From the NCBI GenBank assembly GCA_945859605.1, contig OX243811.1, positions 33,540,950 through 33,604,949 of the forward strand: a stretch of 64,000 nucleotides of DNA, read 5' to 3'. Of this stretch, positions 9,379 through 20,700 are shown in pieces. Numbering within the stretch: position 1 is the first letter of the stretch; each line of letters begins with the position of its first letter. The translations under genes and the position numbers were made by a program. The stretch comes from Lumbricus rubellus (Eukaryota > Annelida > Clitellata > Crassiclitellata > Lumbricidae). The notes beneath the pieces are model-generated. The model did not search any database, was not told the origin of the DNA, and saw only the letters and a list, made by a program, of their open reading frames with translations.

Positions 9379-12300
9379 TCAACTGTTTTTGGACGCACAG
9401 TCTACTCCAACATATTTACTACCGAATAAAGAAATGACTACAACAGTGAAAACCAGGACAACGTATGTCAAGGCTAACATCGCATAGAACGCCAGTGGTG
9501 CCACCTGGGGAATGTTCACGAACTGCGATCCCTGCATGATGGCCACGGATAAACAGATGGCCATAACCTTCCACGTCCAATGTTGCCCAACATCTCGTCT
9601 AATAGAGTCCGACGTCCAGTGAAGTCCCAGACCCAAACCTGGAAGGAAAAGACAAATAACTGATTAGGCCACGGCCAATACACTCTGGAAGCGTTAGGTT
9701 TTAACGTAAGATGGAAGGGAGGAAACGAGAATCTAATGGGACACAAAAAAAGTTTCAGCCCATGATAAAATCCGTTAGACATGAAATAAAAGCACTTAGA
9801 AGTGACCTATAATCCAGAAACGATCTTAGGGAGCAAAGATTCACTGGAGAGTTGGTCATACACCTAGGCCCCCCCACTTTAGAACCAACATTGCCGGTCA
9901 TCCGAAGGCATACAAATGCAATATAACACAACCAGATACAGAGACATGCACCCTGACTAAGGAAAAGACTGCTGGTCATAAATGAAGCGTTTAGAAGTTC
10001 CATCATCCTCTCTCTCTGATGATCCTGTGAACGCTATCACATTATATCAATGTAATTTAGTATTTTCCTCTGTAATGCACACCTGTATAACACCACTGAC
10101 CATTTATAAAGTCATTTTACTCCAACATACCAAAAGTTTCTATTGTTATGATAAAATTTCATAATAGCACTTGGGATTAAAATTCTTCAAAAGTAACCCT
10201 CACATCTGCTCTGAGAAGCCAATTTCTTTTAGTAGTGGTAGTAGTGGTATTGGTGGTGGTGGTGGTGTCAGTAGTAGTAGTAGTAGTAGTAGCAGCAGCA
10301 GTACCAATGGCAATAAATAATGCATGCATTGCATACACAAGCACCATACATACGACATATTACATACATACAATAACAGCACATCAAAAGAACTGAATAG
10401 ATTTGAATTCCATAGGAATGTCACAGACCCACGAGAGCGCTGGCATCTCTTATGAAAGCCGCAAAGAGCGTAGTGTCGAGATGTATCCAGTCCTTGTTTT
10501 GACACCACTTCTTAGCCAACGTCAGCGACCAGAATGGATCAATCCCTGCCAACTGGACAACGAGAAAGCTGAGTAGACCAACGGACAGGAGCAGCAGAGG
10601 TGTCGTCAGGTAGATCCTCAACGACAGGAAGTCCTTCAACTGAAATTGGTAGGACACAACGGCCAGCAGAAGCCCTGGAAAAACGTTGAAAGTCAATGAA
10701 AATGTCATATACCGTAATATAATGAAAATAACAGAATTAATCAACTGATCATTTCAGCAGTCAATTAGAACAATCGAGAAAATAGCTAAAACACATGTGC
10801 ACAAATAAAAATAATATTTTATATTATTAATAATGACAACTTGCATGGCGCTGTAACATGGTCAAGCTATTACGAGGCGAGCCGCTGAAGTACAGAAGTA
10901 CAAAGTACAGAAGCACGCAACTTTTTGATACTTGCAAGCTCATAAGGTAGCCTCAGGGGCGATGGCAAAATGAGCAGAAGTAGGACGGATTGATGCCATA
11001 CAGTTATCACATCAATTCATCTTCAACTGGCTTCATATGTTCCTACTATTTCATGTACCGTCCTTGCCATCCACTAACCTGCAAATGTTCCCGAGACCAC
11101 CTGGTGAGGAAAATGAGCCGCAATGAAACATCGTGACACACAGACGAGGACCAAGACCAAGGTGTAGCCAAGCCAAGGCAGGAATCCTGTCAGCCACCTG
11201 GAAACAAAATCAGAGCGTAGGTTGGAGTCTTCAACTTCACAAAAGTGGAAAATATCTCTTCGTCACAATTTTCTTGAAAGGATTCATAAAAGGCGTAAGA
11301 TACTTATTAGATGCAGCCTATGAAAACATAGAGACACAAAAACAAGTAAATCCAATTATAACTAATACCTAGAATTAGAAACTTGGACAAGGACAGGTTG
11401 GATGACCTCCTTCACGAGAACAAAAAAGACTGCTGACGTGACCATCGCATGACCGGACGGACTGCCTATAGATATCAAAACAGAACAGCTTCCTCAAAGC
11501 AACAGTTTTGATTTCGATTATAAGTAGTAACAACTTTGCTCATCCAATGTAGAAAATTAATGATACTAACAAAGAAATAGCGTAAATGAGTATATAAATA
11601 TACTGTACAGTATAAGAGAACCAGCAACTTTCAGCTGGAAAAAGTAGATAGGATAACCTTTCAGGATAATTTAAGCAGGCAAAATTATGCCACTGGCAAA
11701 AGAAGGAAAAGAAGTATGAAAAAGATATTTTAAATTAGGCCTATTATAATTATGAATAATGTTTTGAAAATGTGAAACTTATAGAAAAAGAAACAGATCC
11801 TTCCAACAGCCTCAGTGAATGCACTAAGGCACAACTGGTACAATTCAAGATAATAATGTAAACTAACTGATCTCACTTATGTTGATTGTAGACAACATAG
11901 ACAAAGACACAGCAAGGCTTGGACTAAACACAAGAAAATCACTACCAGGTAGCTCTGAAAAATGATAGAAAATGAATACACATATTGTGGAAGAATGAAG
12001 ATTATTTATTTGCAGTTACTGCCATTAAACTAATGGGTGCTAGAAGCTGAAGATTATGAGCATTATGATGACTCTAACTTACCAACTTACCTGGTCCTGT
12101 CTCACAAGTCATGTGGTACTGGTCCAGGACTTGGCTGTTCTCTTCATGGTACCACCCGGTTTCATGAATCCACCAGTATGGTCTCTCACCGTGCAGGAAC
12201 CTTCAGTTCAATACCAGAAGTACATATGCCTCAATGTACAATGTATGTATGTGTATATCTGAACATTTGAATAGGGCTTTTGAGAACTTCACAGGAGCAT

Positions 12301-12892
12301 TGAAGAAGCTCACAAAACAATGTATGCATGGATCAAGTAACGAGCAGACTCGTTAATTGGAAATTGCCAACGGACATTTCTTAGGATATAGCATGTATAG
12401 TTTTGTATACATTGTATAGCAGGCAGAGCGGCACACGTAAAAGGAATAACGCTGAAATAGTCCATACTCAGCGCTACACTGCAATTTTTTATGCTGCATT
12501 AAACCAATATGGCATGCTAAGTTAGTTGTCAGAGATAGTAAAACCACTTCACAATACAGAATGGAACGTAAACAGGAGGGACTTAACGGTTGAACAAGTT
12601 CAAACTGAATGTATGCATTCATAATTATGAACATTTATATCTAGGTATCAACCAAGCATCTATCAAGAACACCGCAAAAATCATGCCTGTTCTCTCTCAA
12701 ATTAACAGAGCATTATCGTGGAAAAAGCACAAACCACTTCAGTATTGCATTGATCCATTCCGACATGGAAGCGAGCCAAAGGATACGCACACCGGCCAAG
12801 TGATTGATGTGAAACGCGATCGGAAAGTAGAGAAGAAACGCATTTTTTGGATTGCCAAAGTGCGACATCCATAGCATAAATTCTTTGTCATC
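9379..12892 (-). CDS. G6PC: Glucose-6-phosphatase catalytic subunit, six exons, short 5' exon not certain
   Basis: This is a multi-pass endoplasmic-reticulum enzyme of the PAP2/G6Pase family; it hydrolyses glucose 6-phosphate to glucose and phosphate in the ER lumen. Minus-strand exons: 12,892-12,735; 12,200-12,091; 11,465-11,369; 11,197-11,079; 10,674-10,429; 9638-9379. All have GT/AG introns and compatible phases, giving 329 codons plus stop. Visible phosphatase motifs are KWFLHGERPYWW across the first junction (catalytic Arg), CETGPGSPSGHAM across the second (His), and SRCFIAAHFPHQVVSG in the fourth listed exon (Arg and nucleophile His). The C-terminal half has several hydrophobic helices. 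The human protein has 357 residues, so about 28 N-terminal residues are missing here. The C-terminus ends SKNS, lacking the dilysine ER-retrieval signal of vertebrate G6PC1. Assignment to G6PC1, 2 or 3 cannot be made. Confidence 0.93.
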
Positions 12893-12899
12893 CTGTCAA

Positions 12900-13030
12900 A
12901 CAGTTAATATAAATTAAAAATAAATAATAAAAATAAATAAATAATTATAAATTAATATAAATTATAATATAATAAATTATAAATAATTATAAATTAATAT
13001 AAAATAAAAATTAATTAAAATATATACTAT
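12900..13030. repeat. AT-rich low-complexity repeat in the 5' part of the glucose-6-phosphatase gene
   Basis: Runs of ATAAATAATTATAAATTAATAT-type units. It separates the first secure coding exon from any upstream exon. Confidence 0.7.
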
Positions 13031-13186
13031 AATATCCTCTGCTTCCAAAACATTGGTGGTGTATCATAAACTTGACATGAACGAATCTGAATATTAATTA
13101 GCTAATTTTCATTTCAAAAGTGACAGACAGTAAGTACTGTTATAAAAACGCGCAGATTAAAATCCATAGGCTAATCATACTTTTAC

Positions 13187-13213
13187 ATAGTTCACAACGC
13201 CACAACCATGCAT
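13187..13213 (-). CDS. Candidate first coding exon of the glucose-6-phosphatase gene
   Basis: On the minus strand an ATG opens nine codons (MHGCGVVNY) followed by the donor GTAAAAGTAT. Phase 0 matches the next exon, which starts with GAT after a TTTGACAG acceptor. The VNY followed by acidic residues resembles the VNYQDSQDW of the human enzyme, but in vertebrates this part lies in one exon with the following residues. The match is too short to be secure; another 5' exon is equally possible. Confidence 0.2.
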
Positions 13214-13963
13214 CGGGGAAAATTTATGAGATGATCTATCTGGATCTAGTTGCAATATCATCATCGGAATCTGCCTAATTTTAATTCTATAAATTATAAT
13301 GACAAATAATTATGTAGGCAATAAATGTTAAAAGCACAATTGCTCCCTCATCTATTAAATGACAGGCTTCAATGACTGGAAACCCAAGTATTGATGTCAT
13401 ATTATGCATCGAAATTCAAACCCTGGACACAGAGGCTCAAGACTGACAAACAACTCATATGCAAAATGAAAGCAAGCAAGCAAGCATGTTGCTTAACACG
13501 TTGACAGCCAAGGACGAGTTAACTTGTCATTCAGCCAGTCATTTAACATGGCGTGTAGGTGGTCAATGTGTTAAGTCTCAGTTGGGTCTTGCTCTGAAGA
13601 CTCTATGCGATGATCTATTCTTTGCCCTTGCTCTGCCACTTTGATACGTCCTCTTCTGACCATCCTGACCTCTTTTATCCCTATGTCAGGAATGCACAGA
13701 TCACCTGCAATGGCCCCTTCAATGGAAAGTTCTTCCCCCAGCCTTTTCATTCAAACCATGTTTTCTGGTGTTTATTCATTTTTTTTCTCACCTCAAACCT
13801 TGCCTTTTTAGGAGTCTCTTGCACTGGAGCACTTCTAAATTGGCAATGCTAGGAGATGTGCTTAACAAATGACCAAATACAATACAGTGCAATACAGTCA
13901 GAAATTGCATTGCGACAATGCTCAAGTAAACAAGAATTCAATTCAAACCTTCAATCCATGCTG

Positions 13964-14200
13964 AATCTTAAAAATTAAGTTGACGCCTTCAACGTGTAAC
14001 CAGTCCATCTGCAGAGAAAGCGATTCAACTAAAAATAAACAGCCATCATATTTTCAAGGTAAAACCATGTTGAATAAGTTAAGTTAAGTGATTTCCATAC
14101 TAATCTTAAAAATTAAGTTGAGGCCTTCAACGTGTAACCACGTTGAGAGAGCGATTCAACTAAAAACAGAAATCAATCATATTTTCAAGGTAAAGCCATG
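13964..14200. repeat. Direct duplication of about 105 bp
   Basis: Two copies (13,964-14,069 and 14,102-14,200) both contain AATCTTAAAAATTAAGTTGA, CCTTCAACGTGTAACCA, AGCGATTCAACTAAAAA and ATATTTTCAAGGTAAA. They differ by scattered substitutions and small indels. No TIR or tRNA-like head is visible. Confidence 0.8.
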
Positions 14201-15417
14201 TCTCTATTCTGCAATAATCTGCATGTTTGCATTTCATTCGAAAGGGGCCAAGAGCACTCCTTCTGTGCAGAATGGAGGGAACGATGCCAAGGGTACCTGT
14301 GGAGCAACAGAACTCTCACAAGTTGTCTGGGGCAATTCCAAGCTGACACTGCCTAACCAGAGCAACGATCCAATATATTCAATGCGTTGCCAAGTAGGAA
14401 GCCAGTTTAATGTCTCCAGCATAATAGCTAAGCAACCAGTTTGTCTAGTCTTAATAGTTTTGTTATATCTTATGTGAATTTTATAGGTGATACTAGTTCA
14501 CTAGAGTGCTGCTTGGCAACTGGTTATATTAAAGAAAAGACCTATGCCTACTTTCTTATTTACTGACATATTTGACGAATAATTAGGATGCCAAAACCTT
14601 GACTAAAACGATAGATTACCTCCATAGCTTTAAAACATTGTCAAAGAGATGTGAGGATTTATTATGTCTAGTAAATTTTTGCTTCCAATTCCAAATAAGT
14701 TTTGGGATCTCATGATGCCTTTCAAATTTAACATTTATGTGGCAACCATCGCTCAAACCGGTTTCGGGAAACTCAGTGGCATGCTCCACAACTTAAACAA
14801 GGAATCGAGGATTGTGGCCAGACTGATTCCATGGATAAGTTCCGTTGCATGCATAATAAACTCTTTCAAGATAAGGTTGGCACGCAAAGTACTCTACGAC
14901 CCGATTAACAGGATAGGTATCAAAACAATTCCGGCGGGAAAGAGTTAAAGTAAAGGACAGCTGATCACTACCTGCTTCCAAATTTCTTGGCTTGGCTGTC
15001 CTATAAAAAAATTATTTACAGCAATGGACCCAAACTCTGTCCTATCCTGGAACTTAAATTCAGCGCCGCTTACTTAAATCTACAAACTTAACATAAACTA
15101 AACGTCTCACAACATGAACTATGAACCTGAACTGAAAATTTTAACACTTAAAAATAATTAATTGTAAACGTGTTATGCTTTCACTCAAGGACATTTTTAG
15201 CTCAACCAATCACATCTCATCCAATCTACTGGCGCGTTGCGGAACATAGAATGTTGCATTTAAGAGTAAGTAAGTAGTGAAACTTTCAACAGAAACGCGT
15301 ATTTACAACGGCAAAAGTAGAGTAGCGGAGAGCGAAAAATTCTGTAGGCTATGTTTTTTAAGTATAGGCCCTATATATATATATATATAATATTATAAAT
15401 CATTATATTGAAGACCC
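14201..15417. other. Intergenic, nothing recognised
   Basis: Two ORFs of about 90-130 codons overlap here without domain features or splice support. A TA-dinucleotide run lies at 15,371-15,392. Confidence 0.4.
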
Positions 15418-16275
15418 CATGGGCGGAGTTTGGTTTCCGTTCTTAGGGGGGCTAACCCGAGTCTGGGCCTTCTTAGGGGCACAGTATAAATAATTAACAG
15501 TAGGTCTACTCGCATTGCTGCCTATTGACAACTTTTCTTTGGTTACGTGATCAACATCTCCATTTTGAAAACAATACACCAGCGTAGACATCAGATACTG
15601 CTATTAATAGTACACCATCAAATTTATCTTACAAAATAACCCAAAGTGAGAGTTGAGTTGCTGGTGACCATTTTTAAAATATATTATTATTATAGCTTTA
15701 ATATGTTTTTATTTCCAACCTGTTGCGAATTTTTCCGCCTAGTGCAGTGCAATTCTTTTAATGCAGCCCGGCTTCGAGGTTAACCGTGTAGTAAAACAAA
15801 CTCCCGGTACAGCGCTGAAATGTCAATGATATTTTCTCTCATAAAATGAGTTAGGAGGAGATCTGAGAGGCTGGGGATCACTTTTTGGATATATTATTAT
15901 CTTATCTTTAATTATTTGTTATTTTCAGCTTGTTGCGACTTTTTTCCGGGTAGTACATTGCAGTTCTTTTAACGAATCCCGACTAATATGGCGGCTACCG
16001 GAAACCGAAATTTGTCAAGTTCGTACCATAGAATCTAAAGTAAATGTAATCTGCCTATGGCATACATCGTTGTCAAAATGGCGGATGACAGTGGGCAGTT
16101 TCAAATCTCGTCACATATTCTGACGACAGCAAGGTCCGGAGTCGACGTACTGTTTGTTATCTATACTGTGTTAGGGGGCTAACCCGAAAAAGGATACCAT
16201 TTTCATGGTAAAAAGGTGAATCTGGGCCTTCTTGGGGGGCTTAGCCCCCCTAGCCCCTGATAAACTCCGCATATG
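15418..16275. mobile_element. hAT-like element, family E copy 1 (TIR CATGGGCGGAGTTT), longest copy
   Basis: The left end is CATGGGCGGAGTTTGGTTTC. The right end is the inverted form GATAAACTCCGCATATG, with a small change. The flanks GAAGACCC (15,410-15,417) and GGAGACCC (16,276-16,283) form an 8-bp duplication with one mismatch. Two shorter relatives (158-159 bp) at 27,261 and 36,749 share both ends, so this 858-bp copy may hold parental internal sequence. I see no transposase frame. Internal segments with TGTTGCGA...TTTTCCG occur twice (about 15,720 and 15,930). Confidence 0.8.
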
Positions 16276-16495
16276 GGAGACCCTAAATCTAAGCCTAAAC
16301 GTAACCGAGCGTCACGACGTCAAAACTTTAAGAATCTAATGACGACACTAGCCTAACCCTAACACTAACCCTAACCGACCCTGGCGTCTAGCAACTCACA
16401 ATTTAAGCGGGAACGATTTAAACTTTAATTGCATTGTGGTATTGCCTATTGGAGAAGTTTTATTCGAAGCCTATGAGTAAGCCTTATAGCCTATA
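16276..16495. other. Short spacer left of the LTR retrotransposon
   Basis: Contains a few CCCTAA-like units near 16,355-16,375. The final five bases CTATA (16,491-16,495) are the retrotransposon target duplication. Confidence 0.5.
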
Positions 16496-16991
16496 TGTCA
16501 TATGTATAGATATGCATGCACTGATAGGGGCGTGTCATTCACTATATATATATGCTTGATTAACTTATATTAGATATATATCATGTCATAGCTTATGTAA
16601 TGATTGGGCCTCAGAACATTATAAGGACAATACCATTGGCCAATCAAACTGTATGTAGGAGGAGTTACTGTTATTTGTCTGTGTATAAATATGTTTGATG
16701 TACATAATAAAGTTAGGAAGATCCTGCGTGGTCGAGTGGGTTGTAGCCCGCTCGCCGCGCCGGCGGACCGGGTTCAATTCCCGGTCGGGGATCTTTACAG
16801 CGTGTGGCTCGGTCGCAATATAAACGTGGAGTATGAGGTTGTTCTCTGCCTCCGACACTAATCATCTTCGATATGAAACAGTGTCGTTAAGCCCTGAACA
16901 TTTCATTTAATAAAGTTAGTTAGACTCTGATCTTCGTTGGGGTGCTAACTCGTCGTGCAGTAAGCTGTCGCAGGGGCGGCTGAGGCTTACA
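16496..16991 (+). repeat. 5' LTR, interrupted by a SINE
   Basis: Begins TGTCATATGT and ends GGCTTACA. It holds a TATA-like TGTATAAATATG near 16,682 and an AATAAAG polyadenylation signal at 16,706-16,712. A SINE occupies 16,717-16,907, just after AATAAAGTTAG. Removing the SINE and one copy of the 12-bp duplication leaves 293 bp that match the 3' LTR. Confidence 0.92.
16717..16907 (+). mobile_element. tRNA-derived SINE inserted into the 5' LTR
   Basis: The 12-bp direct repeat TAATAAAGTTAG bounds it (16,705-16,716 and 16,908-16,919); the 3' LTR has only one copy, so the SINE arrived after the LTR element. The head is tRNA-like, with A-box GTGGTCGAGTGGG, a GC-rich anticodon-arm region and a perfect T-stem around GGTTCAATTCCC. 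The 3' part has CTCTGCCTCCGACACTAATC and GATATGAAACAGTGTCGTTA, also found at 44,847-44,921. The strong T-arm suggests it could be a young SINE. A functional tRNA is unlikely because the acceptor stem pairs imperfectly and a SINE body follows. Confidence 0.88.
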
Positions 16992-16993
16992 TT

Positions 16994-17011
16994 TGGCGCA
17001 GCAGCGACAGG
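16994..17011 (+). promoter_or_regulatory. Primer-binding site of the LTR retrotransposon
   Basis: TGGCGCAGCAGCGACAGG starts 2 nt after the LTR end CA. The leading TGG is complementary to a tRNA CCA 3' end. I could not name the tRNA. Confidence 0.7.
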
Positions 17012-17720
17012 ATCTTGCCAGGCAAACGACAAGGCGTCTACGCTGGCAAGGGAAGAGAGAGAGAGCCGTGTTGTGTCAACTACGTTGGTTGCATAACAGG
17101 GAGACGGCAGAAGGAGACGTCGGCGAGTCTGACGGAAAGATAGACAGTAAAGTTAACAAGCTGTCTAGTTTGAGTGGTCGGGTGGGACGATCCACAGAGC
17201 CGAACTCAGACAGTGGTGGTCAATCAGTTGTCGTTTGACGGGTGTTAGAAGGGCTGATCATATCTAGGTCTGACTAACACTTCGTCTAGACTTCTGTTGA
17301 CGTGGGTTTGATTGCGGAGGCCAAGCTGATCAAGAAGATTCAGATCCAGGCAAGCAGACGGATCGTTCCTAGTCAACCGTGCCAGCAGAGCCAAGAAGAC
17401 AGACGATTCCGGAGTGCAGAGGACCAGTTCAACGACGATCCGACTCGAAGGACAGGTCAAGGACAGGTCAAGTCGATTCGCGGACAGGACGGAGCTACGA
17501 CAAGGGTCAAGGTCTACCGTTCCTGTTGGTATTCAAAGACAAGAAAAGAAGACTTTGGTGGAAAAGATAAGTCAATTTTGATTGCACACTCGTGAACACT
17601 TGTGTGTGTGTGTGATTTTGTTGTGGTTGATGCACTTGATAGTGATTTTGATTTTGTTGTGATTTTGATTTTGTGGTGATTTTATTGTGTGGTGATTTTG
17701 TGCTTGATTTGTATAACAAG
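17012..17720 (+). other. Untranslated leader of the LTR retrotransposon
   Basis: About 700 nt lie between the primer-binding site and the gag ATG. The last 130 nt are a T/G-rich repeat of TGATTTTG units (17,588-17,710). Short frames are present but none resembles a known product; packaging signals would be expected here. Confidence 0.6.
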
Positions 17721-20700
17721 ATGGAAGGTCTTACAAATGAAAGACGGGCAGAAATGGATAGTATGTCTACCGAGAGGGTGAGACATGTGTTGAGGAAGTA
17801 TGGAAAGTCGCAAGATGAATTATTTTTACTTGATCGTGAGGCATTGTGTGAGGAATTAGCTAAGGCATGGATCGCAGAAGAAGGAGAAATACAAGTAGGT
17901 GCGTTTGTTGAATATGGAGAAGACAGCAGAGTGTCAGAAGAAGAAGAATATACACCTAGAAGGATAAGTACCGGCAGAGAAGAGAGATCGCAAATGGATG
18001 AGATGGCTTTGAGGAGAGAAGAGAGAAGAGAAGAATTGGCTCTGAAAGAGATGGCTTTAAGGAGAGAGGAAATCGAGATGAGAAAAGAGGAGATGGCATT
18101 TCAAAAACGACAATTACAATTGCATATGGAGAGTGTGGAAAAGATTTGGAAGAAGCAGGAAGAACAGAATGCGGCAGAAAGATCAAAATGGAGAGAGCGT
18201 GATGAAGAAAGATTGAAAAGAAAAGAGGAAGAGGAGGAGACGCCTGTTGTCAAAATAAAGAAACTAGGTGATGCCATGAAACATGTACTACCGAGAATGC
18301 CGGTGGATTTGGCAGAAATTCCTTTGTATTTCGAGACTGTTGAGAATGCCTTTCAAAGTTTTAAAGTGGACAAGGAGTTTTGGGTGAAATTATTGATGCC
18401 ATTGATGTCCTACAAAGCCCGTGCGGTGTTGAATAGACTGTCCTACAAGGATCATGATGATTATGATCGAGTGAAGGATTCGATCCTGAAGGAATTTAAA
18501 CTGACACCGATGGAATACAGAAACAAATTTATGGAGGCTAAGAAATCGCCTGATGAAACATTTGTGTTGTTTAACACGAGGTTAAAGAACCTATTTAATT
18601 ATTACTTGCGCAGCAGAGATGTAAAACAGAGCTTTGAAAAGCTGTTTGATTTAATGGTTGCGGATAGATTGAAAGAGGTTCTGGCACCTGGGCCATTGCA
18701 GTTTGTTTTGATGAAGGAAGGAACAGATTGTCTATCATCTGATGCCATTGCAGACTTGGCTGACCTTCATGTGAATAACAAAATTGGTTATGTGGGTCCA
18801 TCAAAACCATTTTGCAATCAATCAAAGGCCCCAGAGAATAATTTTTACCAGAGTAAGGATCAAGGTAACAGAGAATGGAAGGACAGAGGTTTTGTGAAGG
18901 AAAAGGCATTTTCAAGTAAGTATGTAAGACCTGAAGTGAAGAAAGATTTCACAGAAAAGAATGAGAGAAAATGTTGGAAATGTGGTGACAAAAATCATAC
19001 AATAAAAAATTGTTGGAAAAATAAACAGAAAGAAGTTTCGTCTAGGGCGTGCGTGCTAGAAGAGACCGAGAGGCCGTTGATACAGGTGATTAACAGACCT
19101 GATAGTGACAGTGAAGAGGAGAGAGAATTTGAAACACAACCCAAGGTTGCAATGAAATGTGTTCTGGAGAAAGAGGAGAAGGTGAAACAGAAAGTAAGTA
19201 AGATGAAAGGAGAAAAGGATGTGAATTGTTTTCAGTCTAAAGTGGTGCTGAAAAAGGCAACCTTACAGCATTTAGACATTGAACTGAAAGTGAATGGGAG
19301 TCAGCATGTGAAAGCCAAGGCGCTAGTAGACAGTGGAACTGAGATTCCAGTTTTGAGCAATGATTTGATTAAAGGATTGCCTGTTGAGGAAATGGGTCAA
19401 GTGAGCCTTCAATGTGCAGCTGGAAAACCTGTGTTAGCAAAGTTGGTTAAGCTAGAATTAAGGCTAGCTAATGATAGTCCTGTTGACAATTCTAAATTGG
19501 TGAACATAGGACAATACTTGCAGTGTGTATGCGCGGTTGTGGAGAATATGTCAGGCAGGGAAATGTTTTTGTTACACCCTGAACTGATTGATGAGTTAAA
19601 AGCGTTGCCACAAGTTTTGGTTCCTGATGCTCAAATACAAATGAACATGTTGACTCGAGCACAAACAAGAAAGCTCAAGCAAACTGTAAGTAAGGAAGTA
19701 AGTCAAGAGACGGATGAAACAGAGGATGCAGCAACAGAAGACTTGAATTTGGAAAATTTATTTAGCAACATGGAGACGGAAAATAAAGCGGATGAGGAGG
19801 TTAATGTTTTGACACCGGAACAACCGCAGCAGCAGGCTGGGGTGGTGTCGGATTTCATGCTGTTCGCAAGGCAGCAGAAAGCAGACCCATCATTGAGCAA
19901 ATGGTTTGATAAGGCAAAGGAAGGCAACTCAGAATTCCAGATTGTCAATGGATTCTTATACAGGAAGGCTACAGTGTCTGGACAGGCTGTGTATCAGTTA
20001 GCTGTACCTCAGCAAAGAAGGAATAAAATTAAAAACTTAGCACATGAATCTGTTTTCGGAGGTCACTTTGGAGATGATAAAACTCGTGAACGAATACAAT
20101 TGAGTTTTGCATGGCCTGAAATGCGTAGAGACATTCAGGAGTGGTGTAAATCATGTGAGGATTGTCAGTTGAAAGCGAGAAATACAACACTTGATAGAGT
20201 GCCCATCAGTGCCATTCCGAGAGAGGAAATACCTTTTTACCATTTAGAGATAGACCTCATTGGCGAGATCCAACCCGCTTCGGCGGGGGGGCACAAATAC
20301 GTTCTTTGTGTAATTGATATGTGTACACGTTTTCCTAGTGTTTTCCTGTTGAAAACTTTAACAGCCAAAGCTGTCTGTGATGCATTACTGGAACTGTTTG
20401 TTAACGTGGGTGTGCCGGCAGTGATATCCAGTGATCAAGGCAGTAATTTCACGGCACGTTTAACGCAGGAATTTCTGAAATTAATGGGTTGTAGTCCTAG
20501 ATTTGCCAGTCCCGGACACCCAGAAAGCAGCGGGGGCGTGGAGAGATGCAACCAATCAATCAAGAAAATGCTACATCATATCATACAAAAACATCCGAGG
20601 CAATGGCATAAATTAATACCATATGCCGTGTGGGCTTTGAGAGAGATACCTAATTGTACGACCGGATTTGCGCCATATCAGTTGGTATATGGAAGATTAC

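Noticed and set aside
14664..14948. 94-codon plus-strand ORF near the glucose-6-phosphatase gene
   Set aside because: It starts with ATG but has no domain, and an overlapping minus-strand frame is equally open. No splice evidence.
16345..16378. Telomere-like CCCTAA repeats
   Set aside because: Only a few imperfect units occur, too few for telomeric or interstitial telomere sequence.
16717..16795. Functional tRNA gene
   Set aside because: A- and B-boxes and a good T-arm are present, but acceptor pairing is incomplete and the sequence continues into a SINE body with a target duplication.
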